Shown here: one piece after another, positions 54,177 to 61,566 of the stretch
How the letters are laid out: every line of letters begins with the position of its first letter
Position numbering within the stretch: the stretch's first letter is position 1
Source of the DNA: Actinomycetes bacterium
Lineage (GTDB): Bacteria > Actinomycetota > Thermoleophilia > Gaiellales > F1-60-MAGs149
Direction: 5' to 3'
DNA: 61,566 nucleotides
NCBI GenBank assembly: GCA_025360225.1
Contig: JANYCN010000010.1
Location: 1 to 61,566, forward strand
Program-made: the position numbers and the translations under genes
Notes under the pieces: generated by a model
The model's input: the letters and a program-made list of their open reading frames with translations, nothing else
Database searches by the model: none
Told to the model about the DNA's origin: nothing

Positions 54177-55656
54177 GCGCTACCAGCTCGCGATCGGCGG
54201 CGAGTGGGTCGATTCCGCCGAGCAGGAGACGTTCGCAAGCCTGAACCCGTCGACCGGTCAACCCTGGTACGAGGCGGCGCGCGGTACGGCCGAGGACGTG
54301 CGACGCGCTGTCGCGGCGGCGAAGGCCGCGTTCGAACGGCCGACCTGGCGTGACATGACGCAGACGGCGCGCGGCAAGCTGCTGCGACGCCTCGGCGACC
54401 TGATCGCGGAGAACGCCGAGTTGCTTGCGGTCGCCGAAGCGACGGACAACGGCAAGCTGATCCGCGAGATGCGCGGCCAGCTCGCCGTGCTGCCGGAGTA
54501 CTACTACTACTTCGCCGGGCTCGCCGACAAGCTGCATGGCGAGACGATCCCGGCGCTCCGGCGCGAGATCCTCAACTACACCCTGCGCGAGCCGGTTGGC
54601 GTCGTCGGTGCGATCACGCCGTGGAACTCGCCGCTGCTCCTGACGTCGCTGAAGATCGCGCCGGCGCTCGCCGCGGGCTGCACGCTGGTCATCAAGCCCA
54701 GCGAGCACACGTCCGCGTCGCTCCTCGAGATGATGCCGTTGTTCGAGCAGGCGGGCTATCCGGCGGGCGTCGTGAACGTCGTCACCGGGTTCGGACATGA
54801 CGCCGGCGCCGCGCTCGTCGCGCACCCGGACGTGACGAAGCTCGCCTTCACCGGGTCGTCTGAGACCGGGAGCAGGATCGCCGCGCAGGCGGGGGCCCGG
54901 CTCGCGCGGGTGACGCTCGAGCTGGGTGGCAAGAGCCCGCAGGTCGTGTTCGCTGACGCCGATCCGCACAGCGCCGCGATGGGGATCGTTGCCGGCGTGT
55001 TCGCCGCCGCCGGTCAGACGTGCGTCGCTGGCTCGCGCGTCCTCTGCCAGGACGCGGTCTACGACGAGGTGCTCGAGCGCGTCCGCGAGCGTGCAGCGCG
55101 GATCAAGATCGGCGATCCGCTCGATCCGGACACCGAGCTTGGTCCGCTCGCTCTGCGCGAGCAGCTTGAGAAGGTGCGCTCGTACGTCCGCATCGGCCGC
55201 GACGAGGACCGCGCGACGCTCGTGCTCGGCGGCGGCGTCCCGGAGATCGCAGCGCGCACTGGCGGCTGGTACTTCGAGCCGACGATCTTCGCCGACGGGC
55301 GAAACGACATGCGCGTGTGCCAGGAGGAGATCTTCGGTCCCGTCGTGACGTTCCTGCGCTTCCGCGACGAGGACGAGGCGGTGCGCCTGGCGAACGACAC
55401 CCGGTTTGGCCTTGCCGCCGGCGTCTGGACGCGAGACATGGCGCGTGCCCACCGCGTTGCGTCGCGGCTCGACGCCGGCACCGTCTGGCTGAACACGTAC
55501 CGCGCGATGTCGCCGATGTCGCCGCTCGGCGGGTTCAAGGACTCCGGCTTCGGCAAGGAGAACGGCTTCGAGGTGATGCGCGAGTACACCCGCCTGAAGA
55601 GCGTCTGGGTGAACACCTCGGACGAGCCGACCGCGGATCCGTTCGTGCTGCGGTAA
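54157..55656 (+). CDS. NAD(P)-dependent aldehyde dehydrogenase
   Basis: A 499-residue aldehyde dehydrogenase. Active-site Cys is in AAGQTCVAGS and the general-base Glu in TLELGGKSP. Other motifs are ITPWNSPLLL, VIKPSEHTS, FTGSSETG and EEIFGPVV. It closes the GntR operon and would oxidise an aldehyde released by the hydrolase or monooxygenase to an acid. Confidence 0.93.
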   Translation: MATLAPKRYQLAIGGEWVDSAEQETFASLNPSTGQPWYEAARGTAEDVRRAVAAAKAAFERPTWRDMTQTARGKLLRRLGDLIAENAELLAVAEATDNGKLIREMRGQLAVLPEYYYYFAGLADKLHGETIPALRREILNYTLREPVGVVGAITPWNSPLLLTSLKIAPALAAGCTLVIKPSEHTSASLLEMMPLFEQAGYPAGVVNVVTGFGHDAGAALVAHPDVTKLAFTGSSETGSRIAAQAGARLARVTLELGGKSPQVVFADADPHSAAMGIVAGVFAAAGQTCVAGSRVLCQDAVYDEVLERVRERAARIKIGDPLDPDTELGPLALREQLEKVRSYVRIGRDEDRATLVLGGGVPEIAARTGGWYFEPTIFADGRNDMRVCQEEIFGPVVTFLRFRDEDEAVRLANDTRFGLAAGVWTRDMARAHRVASRLDAGTVWLNTYRAMSPMSPLGGFKDSGFGKENGFEVMREYTRLKSVWVNTSDEPTADPFVLR

Positions 55657-55675
55657 GCCTGCGCGCTCGCGAAGG

Positions 55676-56338
55676 TCAGCCTCGGATCGTGCGGAGGCTG
55701 TTCCAGCTGATCCGGAGGATCGCAACGGTGATCGCGAGCCCGATCAGCGGGTCGGCGAGGCCGAAACCGGCCGCCGTCGCCACCGCGGAGCCAACGACGG
55801 CGAGGCTCACCAGCCCGTCGATCCGCGCGTGGTTGCCGTCGGCGATCAGCGCCGCGCTTGCCAGCCTGCGCCCTGCGCTGAGCCGGATCCGGGCGGCGAT
55901 CTCGTTGCCGGCGAGGCCGATTAGACCGGCCGCGGCTAGCACCGCCGTGTGGCTGATCGTCTGGGGGTGCACGAGCCGGTCGACGGTCGCGAACGCCGCG
56001 AACGCGGCACTGATGAGGATCGTGCAGACGACGAGGTACCCCGCGCGGCGCTCCGCCACGGTCGATCGGAGCAGGAACGCGACGCCCAGGGGGATCGCCG
56101 TCAGCGCGTCGCCGAAGTTGTGCACGAGGTCAGCGAGCAGCGCGACGCTCCCGGTGCTCGCGAAGATCGCTGCCTGGGCGAGCGCGGTCACGAGGAGCAC
56201 GGCGAGGCTCGCAAGCACCGCCCGCAGCCCTTCCCGCGAACGGGTGATCGAGCGGTCGATCAGCCCGTGGCTATGCCCGTGGCCGTGCCCGTGCTCGTGC
56301 TCGTGGCTGCGCTGGTCGGGGTGATCGCTCCCGCTCAT
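55676..56338 (-). CDS. Cation diffusion facilitator, short form lacking the C-terminal domain
   Basis: A 220-residue CDF (SLC30-like) metal efflux protein. The N-terminus is His-rich (HEHEHGHGHGHSHG), then about six helices. Transport-site residues appear in LLADLVHNFGDAL and ALIADGNHARIDGL. The protein ends soon after TM6 (LADPLIGLAITVAILRISWNS), lacking the roughly 80-residue cytosolic domain of YiiP-type members. CTD-less CDFs are known, and no leftover domain follows in frame. It overlaps the sulfatase-fold gene downstream by 4 bases and shares its transcript. Confidence 0.87.
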   Translation of the reverse strand: MSGSDHPDQRSHEHEHGHGHGHSHGLIDRSITRSREGLRAVLASLAVLLVTALAQAAIFASTGSVALLADLVHNFGDALTAIPLGVAFLLRSTVAERRAGYLVVCTILISAAFAAFATVDRLVHPQTISHTAVLAAAGLIGLAGNEIAARIRLSAGRRLASAALIADGNHARIDGLVSLAVVGSAVATAAGFGLADPLIGLAITVAILRISWNSLRTIRG

Positions 56339-58452
56339 CGTGGTATCCGCCGGAGGGTCGGGCTCGCCGTCGGACCGGTGACGAGGTAGAACGCGAGGTC
56401 TGCAGGACGCCCCGCCGCGCGCCAGTCGACGACGCCCTCGATGCGCACCGTCCGCGCACGATCGGGTCCGGTTCCACCAAGGAACCCGACGACCGCGCCA
56501 CCGGAGACGACGACGATCGACCCGTCGACGAGCGTGCTACCGGGCGGGCGGGCGAGGTCGGCGACGACGAGTGCCGTAGAGGCGGCGGGGCCCGAGGCGG
56601 TGCTCGTCGGCAGCGCTAGCGTGATCCGGTAGCCTGGCGCATCGCTGGCTCCGGTCGGCAGCGGCTGGCCAAGGAGCGCGTGGTAGGCGCCACGGCTGAA
56701 CACGCGGCGCCAGCCGCCGGTAACGCCCGGGAACCACCTCGAGTACGTGGCGACGCGAGAGGCGATCGTCCCCGTGCCGCTCTCGAAGCTTCGACCGTTG
56801 CCGCCGGCCCAGACCGTGCGCGCTCGCGCTAACGGGACGGTGCCGGTGAGGTCCAGCCCCGCCGCGTGCGACAGCGGCGGTGCGCCGAGGACGCCAAGCA
56901 ACGTTGGCAAAAGGTCCGCCGTCGACGATGGCACGTCGGACACCGTCCCAACGTCCTGGCCTGGCGTGTGAATGATCATTGGAACCCGGTAGAGCTCGTC
57001 CAACGTGCCGTTCTGCGCCGGGAGCCGGGCGAACGAGCCGGGTGCGAGGTTGATCCCGTGATCTGCCGTGAGGATCATCGTCGTCGAGCTCCAGAGACCC
57101 TGGTCGCGCAGACGCTGGACGATCTCGCCGATCACCGCGTCCATCCCGCCGGCCTGCAGCGCGAACCGGGCAGCCTCGTCCTGTGCGCGCCAGAGATCCG
57201 CTGGCTCGGTGTACTGCGGCTCGGCGCCGGCGATCGCGTCGCTGTACGTCGTGAGGTCGGGCAGGATCTGCCACGGGCGGTGCGGCAGCAACAGGTGCAG
57301 GAAGTGCAGGGTCGGCCGCTCGGCGCCGTCGATCCGCCGGATGAACTGGCGCGCGACGCCGACCTGCTGCAGCGGGCCGTGCTCGAAGCGGGCGAACTTC
57401 GCCAGGCTGTCCTCCTTCGCCGCGGCGGCTGCGCCCTGTGTCGCCGGCGCTGCGCTCGTCGACGTAAACCCGCCCCAGGCGTCGCTGATGCTGGGAAGCT
57501 GGCTCGCGAACGTTGAGGGCAGCACCATCCGCCCGTACACGACCGCGGTGTCCTCGAGGAAGCTCTTCAGGCGTCGCGCGCCCGTCATCGAGTTGGCGAG
57601 GCACGTGCGTGCAACGCACAGGTCGGTGACCGGCTCGAACGCGTCGATCCGGTAGGAGCCAGCGAGCAATGCAAAGACGTTGCGCGGGTAGTCGGCCGGC
57701 GTTGGCCAGGCGATGCCCGAGCCGTCGCGGCTTGCGAGCATTCCCGGGACGGCGCGCGGGGTGAAGCTGTCGATGCCGGTCGCGTTGCGGTACCAGGTCG
57801 ACGTTGCTGCGAGCGCCGAGAGGTTCGGGTAGCGCTCGGCGTCGATCTGGCCGGCGTCGTTCAGCAGCATCCCGAGGTTCGTCTCGTCGAGAACCAGCCA
57901 GACGATCGTCGGCTTGTGGAGGATCTTCGCCGCCGGGATCGCGACGTCAGCGCCAGGCGGCGACCATGTGATGTGCGCTACCGACGAGCTCAGGAGAAAC
58001 AACGCGACAGCGAGGGGCAGCAGGAGCCCCATGAGCGAGGCAACGGCGCGAACGGGACGCTTTCGGTCGTAGAGGAGCGCGATGGCGCCGACGATCGCGA
58101 GCCCTACCGGTGCGCTCAGCCTCGCAGAGACGTCGTGTTGGCGGGCGACGATCAGGAGCGCGGCCGCGGCGCCGGTACCGATCGGCACCGCCCGCCAGAC
58201 GCGGAAAAGGCCTCGGAAGCGCGCGAGCGCCAGCGCGATGACGAGCCAGATTGCCGGGCCGCCGAGGGCCACGAGAAGCGCGAACTCGACGGTGCGGGTA
58301 GCGTCGAGCTTCGCTGCGGAGAACAGCGTGGCGTTCTTGCCATAGAGGTCGAGGAGCGGCTGTGCGACCCCCGCGGCCCACGCCGCGGCGATGCCAGCGA
58401 GCGACGTTCCGATCTCCCGCGGGCCTACACGTCTCGTCGCCGGGGAGGGCAT
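56335..58452 (-). CDS. Membrane-anchored sulfatase/alkaline-phosphatase superfamily protein
   Basis: A 705-residue protein. Five or so membrane helices (about 15-165) precede an extracytoplasmic sulfatase-fold domain (about 178-560). Metal-binding segments are VWLVLDETN, nucleophile Thr in SFTPRAVPGM, and LTADHGINLAPGSF. The plan resembles LtaS-like glycerophosphate or phosphoethanolamine transferases rather than soluble sulfatases. A beta-rich tail follows. It lies between the NoeA-like methyltransferase and CDF genes in one leftward operon, so it probably modifies a surface polymer. Confidence 0.83.
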   Translation of the reverse strand: MPSPATRRVGPREIGTSLAGIAAAWAAGVAQPLLDLYGKNATLFSAAKLDATRTVEFALLVALGGPAIWLVIALALARFRGLFRVWRAVPIGTGAAAALLIVARQHDVSARLSAPVGLAIVGAIALLYDRKRPVRAVASLMGLLLPLAVALFLLSSSVAHITWSPPGADVAIPAAKILHKPTIVWLVLDETNLGMLLNDAGQIDAERYPNLSALAATSTWYRNATGIDSFTPRAVPGMLASRDGSGIAWPTPADYPRNVFALLAGSYRIDAFEPVTDLCVARTCLANSMTGARRLKSFLEDTAVVYGRMVLPSTFASQLPSISDAWGGFTSTSAAPATQGAAAAAKEDSLAKFARFEHGPLQQVGVARQFIRRIDGAERPTLHFLHLLLPHRPWQILPDLTTYSDAIAGAEPQYTEPADLWRAQDEAARFALQAGGMDAVIGEIVQRLRDQGLWSSTTMILTADHGINLAPGSFARLPAQNGTLDELYRVPMIIHTPGQDVGTVSDVPSSTADLLPTLLGVLGAPPLSHAAGLDLTGTVPLARARTVWAGGNGRSFESGTGTIASRVATYSRWFPGVTGGWRRVFSRGAYHALLGQPLPTGASDAPGYRITLALPTSTASGPAASTALVVADLARPPGSTLVDGSIVVVSGGAVVGFLGGTGPDRARTVRIEGVVDWRAAGRPADLAFYLVTGPTASPTLRRIPR

Positions 58453-59843
58453 CAGCTGCGCGGCGAGAGGTGGTACAGGACGCGCGTGCCGCCGTCGAGG
58501 ACCTCGCGCGTGCGCACGTCGAACCGCTCGGCGACCGCCGCATCGGTGCTCTCGACCCGGTAGGTGTCGAACAGGCCCGTGCGCTTCGCGAGCAGCAGCT
58601 CGCGCACCTTCGGGTCGTCCTCCGTCGGGAACTCGAACACGACCTCGGCCTTGAGGCTGGCGAGCTGGTCGAGCTGCAGCGCGACGGGAACGTTGCGGCC
58701 GATCGCGAGGTGGTGCACGACGGCGAGGTACAGCACCAGGTCGGGGCGGGCGCGATCGGCAAAGGAAGATCGCTCGACCCCGCCCCAGCCGAGGCCGGGC
58801 GACGGGTCGGCGAGGTCGATCGTCAACGGCTGGATGCGCTGCTCCCCCTGGGAGCGCAGCTCGCGGTACAGGCGGTCGACGACGAGACGATCGGCATCAG
58901 CGGCGACGACGTAGGCCGCGTGTTCAGCGGCGATGCGTGAGAACCGGCCGTCGTTCGCGCCGAGGTCGTACACGAGGGCTCGTTGGCGGCTGGCAGCGAC
59001 CGTGCCGACGAAACGCTCCTTTGCTGCGAGCTCGGCGTCGGCGTAGTGCCCGCGTGCGCCGTAGTCGCTCCAGACGCTGCGCGCTTCCTTCCACTCGAGG
59101 CGACCAACGAGCCGTTCGAGCGCGCGCCACTGGGTGAGGAGGAGCTCGCGCGTCAGGCCGCTGCGCTTCGTCTCTGCCTCGACTCCCTCGGTGCGTGTCC
59201 GCAGCCGGCGGGCGGCGGCGGCGTTTGCCTTCACGTGCACGAGCCGGCCGCGGCGGCGCTGCGTGAGGCGCGTGCCGCCAAGCACGCCATCGAGCTCGGG
59301 TGCGGTGATGCCCTCGAGCGATCCGCGCAGCCACGGCTGGAAGGCCGCGCCGGCGTAGGCCTGCAGCATCAGCGGGTAGAGGAACATCTGCAGGAACTGC
59401 TGCCGGCCAAACCACGGGTCAGACGCCGCTGCCGGCTCGAACGACCCGACGTCGATGAAGACGGGACGCGCGCCGTGGAACTGCACGTTGTATGGCGTCG
59501 CATCCTTCAGCGACACGCCATCCACGGCCGTCTCGCGCAGCAGCCGTAGCGTCAGGAGCGCGGCGTCCTGGAGCATTGCGAACGTCCACTCGTACGGGTA
59601 GGCGATGAACGGCAGCCGTGGGTGCTCGAGCGCGCCGCCGGCGCTCGCACCGATCGAGGATGGATCGATCCAGGCGCTCGCAACGACGTCGCCGCGCTCG
59701 GTCGCAGCGGTGACGCTTGGCGTGCCGATCGCGGTGCGGGCATCGCCTGCGCCGCGATCGCTGAGGAGGCGGATGATCCGGCCATCGACCGACCCGACGT
59801 GGCCAGTCGGGTCACGGAACGAGCCGGGATCCGGGGTGATCAA
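58452..59843 (-). CDS. NoeA-like SAM-dependent methyltransferase
   Basis: A 463-residue protein. The N-terminal half has the NoeA-type segments FRDPTGHVGSVDGRIIR, AYPYEWTFAMLQDAALL, LKDATPYNVQFHGARPVFIDVGSFE. The C-terminal half is a Rossmann methyltransferase with YDLGANDGRFSRIAA and VLYLAVVHHL. Rhizobial NoeA is a host-specific nodulation protein; relatives elsewhere lie in surface-glycan clusters. It overlaps both the 63-residue membrane protein upstream and the sulfatase-fold gene downstream. Confidence 0.82.
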   Translation of the reverse strand: MITPDPGSFRDPTGHVGSVDGRIIRLLSDRGAGDARTAIGTPSVTAATERGDVVASAWIDPSSIGASAGGALEHPRLPFIAYPYEWTFAMLQDAALLTLRLLRETAVDGVSLKDATPYNVQFHGARPVFIDVGSFEPAAASDPWFGRQQFLQMFLYPLMLQAYAGAAFQPWLRGSLEGITAPELDGVLGGTRLTQRRRGRLVHVKANAAAARRLRTRTEGVEAETKRSGLTRELLLTQWRALERLVGRLEWKEARSVWSDYGARGHYADAELAAKERFVGTVAASRQRALVYDLGANDGRFSRIAAEHAAYVVAADADRLVVDRLYRELRSQGEQRIQPLTIDLADPSPGLGWGGVERSSFADRARPDLVLYLAVVHHLAIGRNVPVALQLDQLASLKAEVVFEFPTEDDPKVRELLLAKRTGLFDTYRVESTDAAVAERFDVRTREVLDGGTRVLYHLSPRS

Positions 59844-60031
59844 CCCTGGTCGGCGCCGGAAACGTCCGCGGTCGACACGTCCGTCGCGTCGACCGGGCGT
59901 CGCAGGACGCGGCGCTTGAGCCCGCGTACGTGGCTCTTGACGTAGACCGCGAGGCCCGCCGCGCCGCCGGCGATCGCGGTGAGCGCGACGCTGACGGAGC
60001 CGGCATCGAGGTAGGCAAGGGTGATGCGCAT
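59840..60031 (-). CDS. Small single-span membrane protein
   Basis: A 63-residue protein with one membrane helix (about 13-31) followed by a basic stretch (KSHVRGLKRRVLRRP). Its stop overlaps the methyltransferase start, so it heads that operon. Function unknown; its position before a NoeA-like gene suggests a membrane tether or accessory subunit. Confidence 0.65.
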   Translation of the reverse strand: MRITLAYLDAGSVSVALTAIAGGAAGLAVYVKSHVRGLKRRVLRRPVDATDVSTADVSGADQG

Positions 60032-60120
60032 GAGTGCGAGTTTACCATGTCGTTACCGGACCGTGGCCGGACCGTGCCATCGATCGCGTGGTCTCGGTCG
60101 CCGCGGTAGGATCCCGCACG

Positions 60121-61332
60121 GTGAGTGAATCGATTCACAAGGCGGGTCGCGGTGATGCACGGATCGTCGCCCTCGGGCGGCTGATCTCGCTTGCCGGCTC
60201 GAGCGCCGCGGGGATCGCGCTCGCCGCAGTCCTCTGGCGGCGCACGCACGATCCGGCGTGGGTTGCTGCCGGCGCGCTGTCCTCCTCCCTCGTCGCGGGA
60301 CTGGTCACGCCGCTCGTCGGGCCGTTCGCCGACCGGTTTGACCGGCGTCGGCTGATGGTCGGCTCGGACGTCGCAGCGGCGATCGCCTTCTCGGTGCTGG
60401 CTGCGCTCGTGGCGATGGAGGCGCAACCGTTGCTGATCGTCCTCATGGGCGCCGTCGCGGCGGTGTGCGAGACGCCGTTCATCCCGGCGTCGCGCGCCGC
60501 GTTGCCGAACCTTGTCGACGACGATGACCTCCCGTGGGCGAATGGCCTCATCGGACAGGTGATGGGTCTGTCGTTCACCGTTGGCCCGGTCCTCGGCGGG
60601 GTCGTCACCGGCGTCCTCGGCGCGCCGGCGGCGCTGCTCCTGAACGCGGTGTCGTTCGCGGCTTCCGCCGTGCTCGTCCGCCGGATCCGCGGATCGTTCC
60701 GACGAGGCGGGGATGCCGTCGTCGGTCGCGAGAAGGGCGCCGTCCGTGCAGGGTTCCGCTTCGTTGCGTCCGATCGGTTGTTGCGCGCGACGATCTTCTC
60801 CGGCTTCGTCGCGTTCATCGGCGTCGGGTTCATGATCGCCACGAACCCGTCGTTCGCCGATCACAACGGTGCCGGGGCTCTCGGGCTCGGCGTGCTCTGG
60901 ACCGGCTGGGGCGTCGGCTCGATCGTCGGGGCACGCCTCTCTACCCGGGTTCTTCGGCACGGACGTGAGGCGCTCGTTGCCGTCGTCGGGTTCGCCCTGC
61001 AGGCGAGCGCGATCCTCCTCGCGTCGGCGCTGCCGTTCTGGGTCGTTGCCGCCGCCCTCTCGCTGGGCGGCGTCGGCTCGGGGATCGCCGATCCCGCGCG
61101 TCAGACCCTGGTCATGCGCCGCTCGCCCGACGCGATCCGCGGCCGGGTGTTCGCCACGATGGAGGCTGTGGGCTGGACCAGCTTCGCGATCTCGCTGGTC
61201 GCCGCCGGCGCGCTCGTCGCGCGGCTCGGCGATCGTCCGTCGTACCTGATCGCCGGCCTGCTGTTCGTCGTCGGAACCGTGCAGATGGTCGTCATGGTCG
61301 GCCCGCACCGGTTGCGTAGCGCGGTCGCCTGA
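60121..61332 (+). CDS. MFS transporter (DHA3/enterobactin-exporter-like)
   Basis: A 403-residue permease with about 12 helices. The family loop motif appears as PFADRFDRRRLMVGSDVAAA. Other segments are ETPFIPASRAALPNLVDDDDLPWANGL and PDAIRGRVFATMEAVGWTSFA, typical of DHA3-type exporters. GTG 60121 lies just after a plausible -10 (GTAGGAT), and a 14-base palindrome overlaps the first codons. It diverges from the surface-modification operon. Confidence 0.87.
   Translation: MSESIHKAGRGDARIVALGRLISLAGSSAAGIALAAVLWRRTHDPAWVAAGALSSSLVAGLVTPLVGPFADRFDRRRLMVGSDVAAAIAFSVLAALVAMEAQPLLIVLMGAVAAVCETPFIPASRAALPNLVDDDDLPWANGLIGQVMGLSFTVGPVLGGVVTGVLGAPAALLLNAVSFAASAVLVRRIRGSFRRGGDAVVGREKGAVRAGFRFVASDRLLRATIFSGFVAFIGVGFMIATNPSFADHNGAGALGLGVLWTGWGVGSIVGARLSTRVLRHGREALVAVVGFALQASAILLASALPFWVVAAALSLGGVGSGIADPARQTLVMRRSPDAIRGRVFATMEAVGWTSFAISLVAAGALVARLGDRPSYLIAGLLFVVGTVQMVVMVGPHRLRSAVA
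60125..60138. promoter_or_regulatory. Perfect 14-base palindrome at the MFS start codon
   Basis: GTGAATCGATTCAC is a perfect palindrome four bases into the MFS coding sequence and just below a likely promoter. It could be a repressor site, but no regulator gene is adjacent, and one perfect 14-mer may be chance. Confidence 0.3.
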
Positions 61333-61381
61333 CCGCTTCCAGCTCGGCCGGCTACCTGGAGGCACGCTCGAGCGGGCAACG

Positions 61382-61566
61382 GGTGGTGCGATTGTCAAAG
61401 GGCATCGTCATCGGGTGTCTGGAGCGAGCGGGAGCGTTGCGCGTCGCGCAGGGCTTGCTGATCGCGGGCGTGCTGGATAGCACGCCCGCTCGCACGCGTG
61501 TCAAGGCGAAGGCCTTGACACGCTAGGTGCAAGCGGCGCACGATGTTCCTGCGAAGCCCACGTTCC
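61382..61566 (-). repeat. Edge copy of the dispersed hairpin repeat
   Basis: This is the reverse complement of the right part of the complete element (43756-43942). It begins at a diverged terminal repeat (GTGGTGCGATTGTCAAAG) and includes both perfect hairpins at 61464-61489 and 61496-61523. The window ends inside it. Bases 61333-61381 hold nothing recognisable. Confidence 0.85.

Noticed and set aside
60125-60138. Strong claim for an operator at the MFS start
   Set aside because: A single perfect 14-mer with no nearby regulator and position inside the coding sequence is weak evidence; kept only as a low-confidence site.

Overview
The window is high-GC DNA with dense coding, frequent GTG starts and many 1-20 base overlaps between neighbouring genes. 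The gene content is actinobacterial: an acyl-CoA carboxylase of the biotin-carboxylase/BCCP plus carboxyltransferase type, an R2-like ligand-binding oxidase, a FadR-type GntR regulator, small DUF1059 and DUF2892 proteins, and secreted Ig-like, beta-helix and Asp-box proteins. A deep-branching soil actinobacterium such as Thermoleophilia is a reasonable guess, but no marker gene here proves it. There is no rRNA, tRNA, phage module, transposase or CRISPR array.

Layout. 1-338: repeat DNA. 339-7395: glycosyltransferase and beta-helix pair, carbonic anhydrase, a secreted NAGPA-like protein, isochorismatase-like hydrolase, arginase-like protein and aldo/keto reductase. 7396-8700: repeat-containing, poorly coding stretch with two related small membrane proteins. 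8702-15909: acyl-CoA dehydrogenase, R2lox, a dehydrogenase, a hydrolase, an M20 peptidase and a 1-Cys peroxiredoxin. 15956-18459: polar amino acid ABC transporter. 18549-20035: a long inverted repeat and two broken genes (PepSY-like and fatty acid desaturase). 20065-26258: acyl-CoA catabolism, with TetR, AMP-ligase and enoyl-CoA hydratase diverging from acyl-CoA carboxylase around a candidate operator. 26273-27890: Ig-like surface protein and a repeat. 27914-32183: a kinase/M23/aminotransferase triple fusion divergent from a Rieske oxygenase. 32236-40198: six-gene operon of a Dpp/Opp-type ABC importer, alcohol dehydrogenase and enolase-superfamily dehydratase. 40276-45038: NicX-like protein, divergent UreAB-UreC pair with no accessory genes, a complete inverted-repeat element and agmatine deiminase. 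45063-50206: MFS, Asp-box propeller and GH13 glucosidase. 50203-55656: a flavin monooxygenase catabolic locus with two decayed flavoprotein genes. 55676-61332: CDF transporter, membrane sulfatase-fold protein, NoeA-like methyltransferase, small membrane protein and an MFS exporter.

A short non-coding repeat family recurs near 1-143, 7519-7642, 27718-27890, 43623-43942 and 61382-61566. The copy at 43623-43942 is complete, with 32-base terminal inverted repeats and several internal hairpins, and looks like a MITE. Both window edges fall inside copies, as expected if this is an assembly contig broken at a multicopy repeat.

The most interesting biology is: the Rieske oxygenase beside a kinase-lyase fusion, which suggests a hydroxylate-phosphorylate-eliminate route; the urease-like enzyme lacking accessory genes and the usual flap cysteine; the MITE-like family; a desaturase cut by an amber codon exactly before its last histidine box; and the flavin monooxygenase locus that has lost its reductase.
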